The notes under the pieces were generated by a model. It searched no databases and had not been told where the DNA came from. It saw only the letters and a program-made list of their open reading frames with translations. From contig CM030847.1 of NCBI GenBank assembly GCA_018105865.1, positions 12,838,589 through 12,902,588 on the forward strand: DNA of 64,000 nucleotides, in the 5' to 3' direction. Each line of letters opens with the position of its first letter. Position 1 is the stretch's first letter. This DNA comes from Metaphire vulgaris. Lineage: Eukaryota > Annelida > Clitellata > Crassiclitellata > Megascolecidae. A program made the position numbers and the translations under genes. Below, one piece after another: positions 43,891 to 55,432 of this stretch.

Positions 43891-45385
43891 CACACACATT
43901 CACTACATGAACTTACAACTATAAAATTAGACTCATTTTTTCCAATGCACACGCTTCACTCCTCAACCATCGACATAGTTGCACTAACTGAAACCTGGGT
44001 ATCTCCATCTACAACTACGTGTCAACTGATAGAATCAACCCCACCTGGCTTCTCCCTCCTAAGCTTTCCCCGTTTAATAAAATCTACCAACTGCTCTTCT
44101 AATCTAGGTGGAGGCACTGCTTTCCTCATTCGCGACCACATACAAATAACCAACTCCTCATCAGTAAATTTCTCGTCATTTGAATGCTCATCAGTCACTC
44201 TAAAACTACCTCTGGCGAAATTAACCATTTTCAATGTTTACCGCCCCCCATTATCATCGAAATATTCAACGTCATTCGGAAAATTTCTTCAAGAATTCAC
44301 CTCTTTCCTTGGCTCTGCAGCAACAACTCCTCATGAATTCCTAATCACAGGTGACTTCAACATACACGTCGACAGAACAGATGACCCTAACTCTACTCAA
44401 TTCAAACAACTACTGACACAGACAAACCTTACACAGCACATAACTTTTTCAACACACACCTTCGGACACACCTTAGACCTTCTTATAACGTCAGCTTCTT
44501 CATCTTTATTTCCATGCTCAGCCACTAGTCAATGCTCCCCTTCTGATCATTTCCCCATTTTTACTATTCTAAGCATCTTCCCGCCAGCTCCTCCTCCTCG
44601 CAGCACCTATTCATTCCGTCGTCTTAACAAAATTGATATAACCGCATTCTCTGAAAGCATAAAAGCATCTGACCTCCTCACCAACCCCCCATCTACCCTA
44701 CCATCACTGATCGACAAATACAATTACGTGCTATCTAACCTACTCAACAAACATGCTCCCATCATTACACGACCGCTTTCATCTCACAGTAGCAAACCAT
44801 GGTACAACTCTTTCATTCATGCCTTCAAATCATTTCGCAGATGCCTCGAAAGAACCTACCATAGAACACATTCTCCATTTGACCTTCAAAACCTTCGTTC
44901 CGCCACAAACCGCTACCATAATCTCCTCATATCTGCAAAGAAGAAATACTACTCTAACATCATCTCAACAAACAGCTCTAATCCACGAAAACTCTGGAAA
45001 ACTATAAATGACCTATTCCACCGCAAAGAAACAAATCCTCTCCCTCAAACCATTTCCGTGTCACAGCTTGCTGAATCGTTTGCTAATTTCTTCTCTGGAA
45101 AAATCTCCAAGATTCGTAACAACCTTGCCTCGACTTTGACTAATCAAACTGCCTCTCCTCACCACCCATCTCCGTCACAACCTCCGTGCGATTTCTCCAA
45201 CTTCAATCCTGCAACTGAAGAAGAGGTATCCAAACTCCTTCTCTCCTTTCCAAATAAACAATGCGATCTTGACCCAATACCCACTTCTCTACTCAAACAG
45301 TGCTCCACTGTGCTTACGCCAACTATAACAAGAATTATTAACCTATCTCTCACCACAGGTATTTTCCCATCCTCGTTTAAAAAAC
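43860..45385 (+). CDS. LINE-A AP-type endonuclease and linker
   Basis: Holds the complete endonuclease: TLNIRSLTN, SSTIDIVALTETWVSPS (ET motif), LGGGTAFLIRDHIQI, LTIFNVYRPPLSS, EFLITGDFNIHVDR (GDFNxH), HTLDLLITSASSS and CSPSDHFPIFTIL (SDH). The linker carries SSKPWYNSFIHAFKSFRRCL, RKLWKTINDLFH and NKQCDLDPIPTSLLKQC. The long frame 43945-45423 is open throughout and leaves the family pattern at a frameshift near 45380. Confidence 0.8.
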
Positions 45386-46990
45386 TCTTTCGTCATTCCT
45401 CTTATAAAAAAGCCTGGCCTTGACCGAGAAGATCTTAATAACTACCGCCCGATCTCAAATCTTTCTCTTCTATCAAAACTTACCGAGAAAATCGTCCTTT
45501 CTAGACTCACCGATCATCTTTCAAATAACTCACTATATAACACTCATCAATCTGCCTACACTAAACATCACTCTACAGAAACTGTCCTGGCCTACATTTA
45601 CGACAGACTCTTAACTGCTATCGGTCTCCGACAAGTCACTGGTCTTTGCCTCCTCGACCTTTCTGCCGCATTCGACACTATCGATCACAATATTCTACTC
45701 GAACGACTCTCCCTCTGGTTCGGCATATCCGACAAAGCTCATCACTGGTTCAAATCTTACCTCAAGTCTCGTTCCTTCCAAGTCTCGTGTCTCAAACAAA
45801 CCTCATCATCTCATAGCGTAAACTTCGGAGTGCCCCAAGGATCCGTCCTAGGGCCTGTATTGTTCAGTCTCTATACCACACCACTGTCATCTTTAATCAA
45901 TTCCCTCAACTTGAATCACCAACTCTATGCCGACGACACAGTTATTCCTGTCCTTTTCGCCATCCTCATTTGACACATCAATTACTTTGCTTGAATCAGC
46001 ATTCTCGTCTATTTCGTCATGGATGTCATCTAACCTCCTTGCTCTTAATCCATCCAAGACTGAATTCCTCTTAATAGGTCTACCCCAACAAGTTAAAAAA
46101 ATTGACAGTCCCAAGCTAGTCCTGACTCCAGATACCACAATAACCCCTGCTCCAACTGCAAAAAATCTTGGTTTCAAAATTGATTCATCCCTAAATTTAG
46201 AATCACAGATCTCCCAACTATCGAAATCCTGCTATGCCCACATTCGCGATCTACGTCGCCTCCGTCCTTGCCTTGACACCAAAACTGCATCCACAATCGC
46301 CACTTCAATAGTCCATTCCAAACTAGATTACTGCAACTCCCTTTACTATAACCTCCCAAAAACCTCCATCAATAAATTACAATCAATTCAAAATGCACTA
46401 GCCCGAGCAGTAACCAAATCACCAAAGTTCTGCCATATTTCACCCATACTGAAGTCACTACACTGGCTTAAAATATCTGAACGTATACAGTACAAGATAA
46501 TAACGATTACTTACAGTTCGCTTCATTCGTCAAAACCGGTTCACCTTCGTAAACTCTTAACGCCTCAGCCTCCCCGACCTACACGATCATCATCTCATCT
46601 CACACTTTCACGCCCGTTAAATCAGTCATCACTCAAAATCTGCAACCGCGCTTTCTCATACGCCGCACCAGAACTTTGGAACTCAATTCCAGCCTCCCTC
46701 CGCAGCCTACGACATGGTCAAACAATAAGCTCCGAATCCTCATTTCCTTTAATTCATTTACTGACTCCTCAAGCCTTTAGGTCTAAACTTAAAACCTTCC
46801 TATTCGAAAAGTCATTTCCCCCATAGCAACAACAACCTGACCAGCCGCCTCATGGATACACTGACATTTGCCCGGCCGACAAACCACCCTGCCTATAGCT
46901 ATTTCAAGAGAGACTAAGCGCATAAGAATAAGCAGCTACTGCTGTGCTGCTTTCCGGGGCGCTGTAGAAGTTTACGAGATTTTACTTACT
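45386..46990 (+). pseudogene. LINE-A reverse transcriptase, two frames, with 3' tail
   Basis: From 45386: SFVIPLIKKPGLDREDLNNY, RPISNLSLLSKLTEKIV, HQSAYTKHHSTETVLAYI, motif A LCLLDLSAAFDTIDH, motif B NFGVPQGSVLGPVLF and motif C QLYADDT. One frameshift lies just after ADDT near 45940. Then the 299-codon frame to 46826 gives LLALNPSKTEFLLIGL, LGFKIDSSLNLES, KLDYCNSLYYNLPK, LHWLKISERIQYK, RAFSYAAPELWNSIPASL and FLFEKSFPP. The 3' end has TTAC units at 46981-47004. This is the family reference for the fragments at 8130, 8305, 28316, 31605 and 39620. Confidence 0.8.
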
Positions 46991-47004
46991 TACTTACTTA
47001 CTTA

Positions 47005-47320
47005 TGGAATAAAACAGTGTCTTTCATTGAAATTACGAGATAAACAGTTCAAAATGTACAGTAGTTCATTACAACCTCTTTTGACAAGCAAACTTAAGAT
47101 TTGCAGATATTTTCATTAAGAAAATATAGTCCATTGAAGATAAACGTAGTCTTAGATACACAATATGTCCACATACATTTCAAAACATGACTTTTTTTCC
47201 ACAATTTTAGCTCAAATCAGAGTTCGATAATTTAGAAATATCTGCATATAGCTTCTCAAAATCGACACCCTAATCAAACAAGAAATGCACAACAAAATTA
47301 CAATTGACATTCCGATAAGA
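47005..47320. other. no recognisable gene
   Basis: AT-rich, short frames only, no repeats shared with other parts of the window that I can see. Confidence 0.35.
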
Positions 47321-47455
47321 GCGGAAGATGGCAGAGTGGGTTACGTGCTGGAGTGTCAGGCTGACGGGGCGGGTTCAAGCCCCGTTAGTGCCCCTAGTGG
47401 CTTTCACACAGGCAGTAATGCCTTCTAAGCCACTTTAAATCGTGCTAAGTTTTTT
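47321..47455 (+). mobile_element. tRNA-derived SINE
   Basis: An A box TGGCAGAGTGG (47329-47339) and a B box GGTTCAAGCCC (47372-47382), spaced as in Pol III type 2 promoters, lie in a tRNA-like head. The head ends near 47393. A tail follows (GGCTTTCACACAGGCAG, AAGCCACTTTAAA) that recurs without the head at 12738 and 25549. The acceptor stem does not pair, so this is not a working tRNA gene. Confidence 0.7.
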
Positions 47456-47964
47456 AAAATTCAAAACCTCAGTCTCCTCAGAAGTTAACTCTTCAAACAC
47501 CAGAGTTCAACATTTCAACATTTATTGTTTCTCATTCCAGATCCTAACTCTCTTATGAACTTTCTCTGATTCTTCTCTTACGTCTAATGCCACAACTTAA
47601 TTCAAATGAAATCACCACCAGGCCACATCAAGTTAGTCAGCATCGCCACTCGCCAGGGAGTCTGCAAGACGTTGCTAATGTTATTTTGCATACTTGGATG
47701 AATTCCTAGTGAATATTTATTAGTGGTGAACGGTGAACTAGACAGCTAGCACCATAAACTAAGGGGTTTGTCTATACACCCCAACGGAAAAGTTACACCC
47801 TCACCGGTTTTTGATAGAAAGCCCCTGCCCCTACCCCCTGCCAGGGGTGGTGCTGGCTATCTCCCGAACAGACATATGTTGAAAGCAGGGGCGCCCATCC
47901 CCCCCTGGCTGCTGGAAGCAGGTTCCCCCCTTCCCGGGGGTCCGGCAGGGATTTATCTACACCA

Positions 47965-47966
<2 letters not shown>
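47456..47966. other. no recognisable gene
   Basis: No coding motif. A GC-rich stretch at 47820-47950 has C and G runs but no clear inverted termini. Confidence 0.3.

Positions 47967-48040
<74 letters not shown>
47967..48040. repeat. (ATT)n microsatellite
   Basis: About 72 bp of ATT. Confidence 0.95.
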
Positions 48041-48115
48041 CGAAAAAGTAGCCGTATAAGACTCGACACTGAACATTGACAATCCCCATCCACGCAAATT
48101 CGTGGAAAAAAGCCT
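48038..48115. repeat. dispersed repeat D2, copy 1
   Basis: ATACGAAAAAGTAGCCGTA, AAGACTC.ACACTG.ACATTGAC and ACGCAAATT recur at 49510-49595, again directly after an ATT run. Function unknown. Confidence 0.6.
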
Positions 48116-48525
48116 GGGGTCCGGGGTAAAACCCCGGAAAATTTTTGAAATCAATAGGTGCTCGTAGGTGAGTTTCAGTGCATTTTGGACATTAAATCGC
48201 ATACTTTGGTGCACCTGGGTAGGTCTCATACCAGTAACTTCTAATTCTTAATTTTTGGAAAATTCCAACAGCCACAAAGCACTATTAAATGTAAGTTGAA
48301 ACTATGGAGAGATATCGCAGTAATTGCGCTGTCAAACTATTTAAAATTACCTGCACATTATCCATTGGCAATATGACCACATCCAAATGCAAATAAAATA
48401 AATGCTACTTTTAGTATTTATTTTAAAAATTAGATTTCTCCAACAGCCACACCTACATTATTTTACATAGATGATAGAGGCATTAAAGCTGCAACAACTG
48501 CAAATTGGGTAACTATACTTAAGGC

Positions 48526-48833
48526 CAGGCCCTCCGAGAGAAATTCCGGGCCCCTGTGCAGAATGGGCGGCGGGCCCTTGAGGAGTATTAATTTATTGAC
48601 GACCTTTTTTGCTTGTCAGCCGTTTATGAAGTGTTGACGACCTTTTTTAGTAGCACTGTGTCCCGGGCCCCCTTGTGCGCTCGCCGGGCACCTCTGCTAA
48701 GCTAACATCTTAACCATTCTTTAGTGTTATTACTCATTTTATTGTTAATTATAGATATTCATCATCGGCCCGGGCCCCCTCCAGACCGCCGGGCCCCTGT
48801 GCAGTTGCCCCGGCCCCCCTCTCGGAGGCCCTG
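48526..48833. mobile_element. hAT-type MITE, 308 bp
   Basis: Ends CAGGCCCTCCGAGAG and CTCTCGGAGGCCCTG are inverse with one transposed base. A perfect 8-bp target duplication CTTAAGGC flanks it (48518-48525, 48834-48841). GC-rich CCGGGCCCCTGTGCAG occurs near both ends in the same direction. No coding. Confidence 0.85.
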
Positions 48834-48894
48834 CTTAAGGCAACTGACTGAAACAAGCAATTTCTAATTATTATTAACAGTATTTAATTGCACC

Positions 48895-49000
48895 GTTTCA
48901 CAGTTTTAAATGGATTGTAATTTGTTGATGGAGGTCTTTAATTTGGAAGGCTGCAGTAGTGGAGGGAGTTGCAGTAGTCTAATTTGGAATGTAAACTTCA
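48895..49000 (-). mobile_element. short LINE-A fragment
   Basis: GTTGATGGAGGTCTTTAA and GGAGGGAGTTGCAGTAGTCT match the minus-strand LINE-A region near 31725-31785 (KLDYCNSLYYNLPKTSIN-coding). Confidence 0.5.
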
Positions 49001-49509
49001 TGTGAGTCTATTAGTTTGTTATAAACGATTTATATTTCACAGGAAGTTTGCACTCTTCATCGTTAGAATGACTACGTAAAAGTTACAATAATAATAATAA
49101 CATTTTATGAATGCCTGATAATAATGAACTTGAGCTTGAATTGAGTACCGGTAATCTTATATGAAGTTACAAAATTGCACTGCAATAAAGCCAGTAATTG
49201 CGCAGTCAGTGAGGGGCCTATTGAATTAATATACTACTCTAACGTGATACCAAAACTCAGGGGGGGAATTTCTTCCCCCCCTAGGTTTTTCAGGAAGCAT
49301 TTGCTTCCTTTCCCCCCTTGTGTGTGCGCCCCTGGTTGAAAGTAGTTTGAATCTGCTGTGAAGGACAGTGGTTTTATAAACTTATGATGCAGCTGTTTCG
49401 TACTTCGTATTATGTTAAAATCAGAAAGTTCAGTTTGCAAGTTATACAAAACCACTTAAAATGACATTGTTATTGTTGTTGTTATAATAATAATAATAAT
49501 TATTATTAT

Positions 49510-49595
49510 TATACGAAAAACTAGCCGTAAAAGACTCAACACTGGACATTGACGCCCCCACAACTTTGGGACACCCCCAAACGCAAATTTCTGAA
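49510..49595. repeat. dispersed repeat D2, copy 2
   Basis: Second copy of the repeat at 48038-48115, preceded by a short ATT run at 49481-49513. Confidence 0.6.
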
Positions 49596-50361
49596 AAACC
49601 TGCATAAACGACATCTGTTTAGCTTACAAAGCACCTACACTTCAATTCTTGACAGTAACCTACAAAACAGCATTCATTTTGAAAAGCTGGGTTTGTAATT
49701 AATAGCAAGGGTGGACACTGGACACCAGCCCCTTAGTAGAAGACATTAGTCAAAAAGCTTGTGGTAGGTAGGTCCCGTACTCGAGTCCAATAATTAGGCC
49801 ATGGCTGCGCGCGCAGGTTTATGCAAATGTGGATAGCGAGCAGCAAGTGAACATGAGGGTTAAGTGGCTGGGCCACTGGAGTTCTTCGACGCGCGGTTTC
49901 ACACGAACAAAGCAAGATCACATTGGCCGCCTGAATGATAAGCCGCTTTCATACGGCGGCTGGGCCACTATTATACATTGAACACCGGTTGCTTGCGGAG
50001 GGGCGAGTGTCACCTGTTCTTCCCACGCTAAATCGTGTTTGCACATTCAATCCTCCTTTCCTTGACCTACTTTCTGATTGTCCATCCAATCACGCGCGAC
50101 TTCAGCGTTCAGAGCGCCAAAACGATAAACAGAGTCGATTGACTCGGATTTTTTCACAAAAAGACGACTCACTTTATTTTATTTACTAAGAATGCGTACG
50201 ATTTAGCGATCTTGAGTGAGGTGGCTGCCCGTCCTATCCTATGGGATGTAAAGATAAGCATATGTATTACATTAGAATGTATATTAGAGTGTCACCTAGA
50301 CAACGGCTAAACCAGGACTGATATGATAAGCAATAGTAAGCAGTGGTAACATATAGCTATA
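49596..50361. other. no recognisable gene
   Basis: Short frames on both strands with no recognisable motif; no microsatellite. Confidence 0.35.
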
Positions 50362-51207
50362 GAGGCCATCCATATAATACGTACGCAAAAGTCATATTTC
50401 CAACCCCCGACCCCTGTCTTCAGTTCATTACTATTATTATTTATACTTAGGAGTACCTTTATATTTCTGGATATATGTTCTTGTTTGCACACCGTTGCAC
50501 ACCATACATTTTAGTTACCCCCTATGCGTACGTACAAATTAGCAAACACCCCCCGCACGGTGAAAATTAATTCTTGGCCATAGCCAAAAACATTTGCTTA
50601 CTATTAAATTAAGGGTTTTTAATATCTAAATAACCGTGGGAACAATAGTTGGGATCCTTTGTCTGACCGTGAGAAAGTAATTTTGTTTGAATCAAATGTT
50701 TGTGTGAAATATACCAGGCTTCTATATGTAATTATAAATTTGAACTAGAGAAAAGATGCTCGCTTCGCTCGCTCGCAGGATAATACTACTTATCTATCCA
50801 CATCGCGCAATGCTCGCTTCGCTCGAGGCAACGAATATTCCAGAACGACCAATCAGAACGCTCACCCGGCCAACCAATCAGAACGCTTGAAGGTAACCAA
50901 TGAGAACATCACACAGCCATCCAATCAAAACGCTCACACAGCCAAGCAATCAGAACGCTTAGAGAAAACGCAATTCGATTGCGCAACGTCGCAACGTCGA
51001 TTGCGCAACGTAGAGTTAACCGCAACGTCAACCAATGAGAACGCTTAAAGGTAACAGAGGCACAGAGAAAGGATTTTAATATGATAGATGTGCGTACGTA
51101 CAAATTCAGTAGGGACCCCTCTCCCCCGTACGCTTCCGTACGCACAATCGCCTAAATCTCAAGCCCCCCTCCCACTCGGTGCGTACGTACTAAATGGACG
51201 GCCCCTA
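50362..51207. mobile_element. candidate TIR element containing Helitron copy H2
   Basis: The left end GGCCATCCATATAATACGTACGC and the right end, read inversely as GGCCGTCCATTTAGTACGTACGC, match at about 20 of 23 positions. A further direct word TGCGTACGTACAAATT occurs at 50526 and 51090. A possible 3-bp duplication TAG is too short to rely on. Confidence 0.4.
50745..51088 (-). mobile_element. Helitron-like non-autonomous element, copy H2
   Basis: On the minus strand it starts TCTATCATATTAAAATCC at 51088 and ends CTAG at 50748-50745, again between A and T. The plus strand shows five CCAATCAGAACGCT-type units with about 25-bp spacing (50850-50965) and one more near 51030. GCTCGCTTCGCTCG words lie near the 3' end, where a hairpin is expected. 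Same design as H1 (31191-31554), inserted in a different context. Confidence 0.65.
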
Positions 51208-51775
51208 GTGTCACTATAATGTTCCTTATTGGACGGTGGGCGTGGTCACAATGCTGCCAGTGTAAGTCCTAGACCACGTGACATGGGATAGCCGGACGAA
51301 AGATTAACAACGTAGAAATACAGTAAAAGTCGATGTAGAATTAGGCACATAAAAACGTCTTTTCAAGAAATAACTCATTTGTTTACAGGGGAGGGGTCAA
51401 GAGAAGTCGACGTCAACAATTTCACTTTTTACAAATAATCAAAAATAGCAAATTTCATGCAATACTACTTATTACAATGGAAAAAAGCATGGAAAAAATG
51501 ACCACCGCAAAAATAATAACCTTGTTATTGGGACCTGTCATTGATCTTGGGGAGGGGTTCCAAAAGTTTTTGACGTAATTATGGGGGGTTAAGTGAAAGT
51601 TGACAGTCGTTGACAAGGGAGGAGGGGTAAAAAAATTGACATAATGGACAGACCCTTAGACGTTACAATGGCAACCGAGTCTTAAATTTAAATTAACAGC
51701 CTGCTTGAAATTAACTCTTTATTAGACAATACTGTTTCAAGACACATGCATATATGATTGAACAGTTACTATCTA
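51208..51775. other. no recognisable gene
   Basis: Contains several G-rich words (GGGGAGGGGTC, GGGAGGAGGGG) but no gene. Its right end is the 3' flank of the ankyrin/SOCS gene. Confidence 0.35.
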
Positions 51776-51781
51776 TTTATT
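51776..51781 (-). terminator. likely polyadenylation signal of the ankyrin/SOCS gene
   Basis: AATAAA on the minus strand, about 23 nt past the stop codon. Another lies near 51717. Confidence 0.5.
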
Positions 51782-51803
51782 TTTCTTACAAGTCGAAATT
51801 TAG

Positions 51804-53876
51804 TTACAAATCAAAATTAACTAGATAATGTACAAGAGCCTTTGGCAATGGAAGAAGAATGCATTTCTTTGCTAATTTCCACTGCAAGTTGTCTGCTATT
51901 ATTATTCTGCAAAGCTGAAGCAATGATCGTGGTTTTTTACTCAGGCATTGCAAATGTGCTAGAGAATCAGCCCCTAGTGTTTCACTTCTAGAATCTGCAT
52001 TAATGAAGAGATTAAGGCTATATGTAAATTCCAACAGTTTATTGTGACAAAGTGTCTTAAAGAAAAATGTGATAAATTCAAGAACTTTTGGCAAAGCAGA
52101 TTCATTCTGATTATATAATGCTCGTGCAATTATCAAGCTTAAAGACGCATTCCTTGGTACAGTAAATGCAACTTTCTCATGAGTTTCATATGAAGAATTA
52201 AAAATTAAGAGATTAGGATTGCCACCACGCTGAACTAATTTCAACAATAGTTGTCGTATGCTGTCATAGAAAATAAGGTTTTCTGTATGCTGAAGGCTGA
52301 TGAACATGAGAATCTCTCTGAAATAACTTGAGTCAATGGTTTCTTCCATCCTGTGTGTGAAGTAGTTCAGCCTTGCATTGGCATTTAAGCCACGTTTCAG
52401 AAAGAGCTGCAGCATACATGCAAGGAAAGGTATAACTGTCCTACAAAAGGCAACATTTGTAGCATTGCTGGCAATCCAAATGTATGAGCCATGAAGAAGA
52501 TGAACATAAATAGTAAGACCATAAGAATCTGTCACATTCAGGTTGCAATTTTCATGGCATATCAACTGAAATAGCTGTTTTAGGGCTGTTTTAACAACAA
52601 CAAACATGTCAGGCTGTAAAGACTGAAAGATACGCACTGCATAGAATAATGGAGATACAAAGCCAGATGATGACCTCTGACCAGGATCAGCACCATGAGC
52701 CAAAAGTATTTCTACTACTTTAAAAATTTCTTGCAGTACTGGCTTAAGTCTTCGGACTTGACCATGTCGACTTACATAAAGTGGTCGAGCAGCACTATCT
52801 GATAACACAGCATGTAGTGCATTTTCCCCCAAGTGATTAGGAATGTTCGGATTGGAACCATGATACAATAAAAGTTTAACAGATTCTTGAATTTCATGAT
52901 CATACTCAGACTGAATGTTGCCTTTGACTGTTCGACCAACATGCTTCAGCAATACATATAGTGCTGTGTTTCCCTCTTGATCTCGTACATTGATGTGTGA
53001 TCGGAAACCATGCTCTAAAGCAAATTTTGTAGCTTTAAGTAAGCCTAGGCTTATTTTTCTTCTATAAAGTTCGTGAACAGTTGAGCCATTTTCTGTTAAA
53101 AACACAGTATCTTTAAGTTCTGCACCGTTGGCAATCAAGAATAAAGCACTTTCTGCATCCATAACCAAACTAATCTGCAAAGGAGTTCTTCCATCCATAT
53201 TTTCCTGTGTCATTTGTTCTGAGTGATTTTTAAGAAGATAACGTGAGCAAGAATATGCTCCCATCTTACATGCCTCATGAAGAAGAAAATCTGTCTTTAC
53301 CAACTGACGAGAGTTTTCATGCTGTATTAAAAGAGGGAGAATCTGGTCATGGTCTCCACAAAGTACATACATAATTGGTGTAAGAACTGGTTGATATGAT
53401 AAACAATATATCTGATCAGGACAAGTTTTCAATTTGTGTTCATCTGGATAACAGACAGTGCATTCAAGGTTAGCTCTTGCACCATGTGTTAACAACAACT
53501 GTGCAATGTTGACATATCCAAGTTTGCATGCCAAATGAAGTGGCAAGCTGCAGATTCCAACATTGATATCACATCCCTTCTTTATCAGAATCTTCACAAT
53601 TGTCAGATGATTGTTGATCACAGCCCTCTGAAGTAGTGTAAAGCCATCCCAGTTCACAACATTAAAAATGTTACGAATGTCATTCCTGGGACTTTCATCA
53701 ATAAGTCGTTTCACTTCCTCATTATCACTAGCTGAAAGTTCAGCATCCTGCATCAAAATTTTCAAAATTTTTTTTGCATTGGTGCGAGTTATTTCAGAAA
53801 CAAAACACAGTGGAAACAATCTATGTGGCCTATGAGGTCGCAAAAAATCCAAGGCTTTTTGTACTATTTGTGTCAT
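51804..53876 (-). CDS. ankyrin-repeat/SOCS-box protein (ASB-like)
   Basis: A 690-codon uninterrupted frame, the only clear host gene. The N-terminal 70 residues are of no known domain (TRTNAKKILKILMQDAEL). Ankyrin repeats follow: WDGFTLLQRAVINNHLTIV at 76, LPLHLACKLGYVNIAQLLL at 111, LLHEACKMGAYSCSRYLL at 198, DGRTPLQISLVMDAESALF at 228, EGNTALYVLL at 321, LLLYHGSNPN at 355, GENALHAVL at 370. Residues 651-690 match a SOCS box: SLLQLCRIIIADNLQ (Elongin BC box) and LPLPKALVHYLVNF (Cul5-box side). ASB proteins act as substrate receptors of Elongin-Cullin E3 ubiquitin ligases; substrate unknown here. The frame is open about 15 codons before Met1 and a 3' splice-site-like TTGCAG lies there, so an upstream exon is possible. 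Confidence 0.85.
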   Translation of the reverse strand: MTQIVQKALDFLRPHRPHRLFPLCFVSEITRTNAKKILKILMQDAELSASDNEEVKRLIDESPRNDIRNIFNVVNWDGFTLLQRAVINNHLTIVKILIKKGCDINVGICSLPLHLACKLGYVNIAQLLLTHGARANLECTVCYPDEHKLKTCPDQIYCLSYQPVLTPIMYVLCGDHDQILPLLIQHENSRQLVKTDFLLHEACKMGAYSCSRYLLKNHSEQMTQENMDGRTPLQISLVMDAESALFLIANGAELKDTVFLTENGSTVHELYRRKISLGLLKATKFALEHGFRSHINVRDQEGNTALYVLLKHVGRTVKGNIQSEYDHEIQESVKLLLYHGSNPNIPNHLGENALHAVLSDSAARPLYVSRHGQVRRLKPVLQEIFKVVEILLAHGADPGQRSSSGFVSPLFYAVRIFQSLQPDMFVVVKTALKQLFQLICHENCNLNVTDSYGLTIYVHLLHGSYIWIASNATNVAFCRTVIPFLACMLQLFLKRGLNANARLNYFTHRMEETIDSSYFREILMFISLQHTENLIFYDSIRQLLLKLVQRGGNPNLLIFNSSYETHEKVAFTVPRNASLSLIIARALYNQNESALPKVLEFITFFFKTLCHNKLLEFTYSLNLFINADSRSETLGADSLAHLQCLSKKPRSLLQLCRIIIADNLQWKLAKKCILLPLPKALVHYLVNFDL

Positions 53877-54380
53877 ATTTGTTGCTACAATAACATCTGC
53901 AAGTACTGCATAAAGCTATAATGAAAATTTCATGTCTGTAACAAAAAACAGCTTGTTTATTAATAGCAACAGGCATCTGTAATCACCATACACCAACTGA
54001 CAACATTTGGAATCTTTAAAGGTCTCTGTTAAAATCAATATGACTGTAAAGTTCTTTTAAGTACATTTTCATTAGCAAAAAATAAGTCTGAACAGTTTGG
54101 TACTCTGCGTTAAAGTAAAGGCATGAAGTGATAAGATATTGTAGTCAGATATATAACTAGTGTCCAAAATATCTCACTGTCTTGGTAAAATCAGTTTATC
54201 CTACATTCAAAGTCACTGCTAAATAGGGCTGCACCGATAATGCCCCCAGTCGATTAACAACCCTGAACAATTGGCAGATTACCAATTATTTCAGTTTCTT
54301 TGTTCATTACTGAGTTACAAATTAAATAAAATGTACCTAAAACATATAGAGAAAAACATACCCCCTTTATAGGAAAATCA
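53877..54380. other. upstream flank of the ankyrin/SOCS gene
   Basis: Minus-strand upstream region. TATGCAG and TTGCAG at about 53900-53915 could be splice acceptors. No first exon or promoter motif can be assigned with confidence. Confidence 0.3.
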
Positions 54381-54384
54381 AAAA

Positions 54385-55235
54385 ATAGAGGCCAGCATTA
54401 ATCATAAGATTAGTGACTAACATATAGGTACAAAACAAAGTGGGTGACCAAAACGACAAGGTGGATGATGTGAAGGAGTGGACAGGACTCCAAATGTCAG
54501 CGGCAGTCAGGAAGACACAGGATCGACGGGTACGTAACAACTCGGCAACGAACAACTCGGCAACATCGACTGGGCGATGAATGATTCGGTGCCCGATTAA
54601 CTGGGCGACGAACAACTCAGCGACGGATACGATGGAGTATAGGTTGGGGGAGGGGTTGGGCGTTGTAGGGGGAGTGAGGTTTGTGTGTGTGAGAATGGAA
54701 GAGGAGAGGTAACGGGAGGTGAGGTGGATGGCTAGGTAAGATGAGTAGAGATGTATGTAATTTGTATTAGGCTATATAGAATAATAAGTCTATCAATACA
54801 ACGAAACAGCAAAGCAGTTGTCGATCATCATGGATCATAAACTTCTTAGCAAACATTGTGCTGCCGTGGCTTGACTATTAACCCAACTTCAAAAATGTAT
54901 TTTCTTTAATAAAAAAACTATAGAGTTTATCGATTAATATCTGTATGTGCGTATGTACATTTTCTCACTCGACTTCCTGAAACATACCCCGGTTACATTA
55001 GCCATCCTCTCCCACCACCCTCCCCCTTATAAATTGGGCAATGACCATTGACCTGCAGTAGCCGAATTCAAAGATCTGCTAACCCCCTCCCCACCCCAGC
55101 ACCTTAAAGTAGCTCTCCTTTGAACTCTACTTCAAACATTTCCCAGCCCCTTAAAACTTTAAAGACTCTCACGCTGAGTTATTCATCGCCTAAAATTGAT
55201 AAGGTGCCGAGTTGTTTGTCGCAGAGTCGTTCTGT
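54385..55235. repeat. imperfect inverted repeat pair
   Basis: Words of 54510-54625 (ACAGGATCGAC, ACAACTCGGCA, GCGATGAAT) recur inverted at 55175-55255 (GTCGATCCTG, TGCCGAGTTGTTTGT, ATTCATCGCC). ACAACTCGGCAAC is itself repeated in tandem near 54535-54565. Possibly an old TIR element; ends not defined. Confidence 0.4.
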
Positions 55236-55360
55236 CCCAGGATCGACATTGATGGAGAAAGAAAATTCATGCTGTTACTTCAACTTCAAGTTCATGAAGG
55301 AACAAGAGGAGATGATGATATTGTTTCTTTGGGGAGGCAAATCATCTGCAAATGTATTTG

Positions 55361-55432
55361 TATATCCACAGTATGTGGATATACAAATATGTATATCCAC
55401 ATACTGTCTCCAAACAGTATGTGGATATATCC
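55361..55432. repeat. alternating palindromic repeats of GTATGTGGATATA
   Basis: Four half-units in alternating direction: reverse at 55361, forward at 55368-55383, reverse at 55392-55407, forward at 55413-55428. The second and third are exact 16-bp inverse copies. Confidence 0.85.

Noticed and set aside
47321..47393. Functional tRNA gene
   Set aside because: A and B boxes are present but the acceptor stem does not pair and a SINE tail follows.
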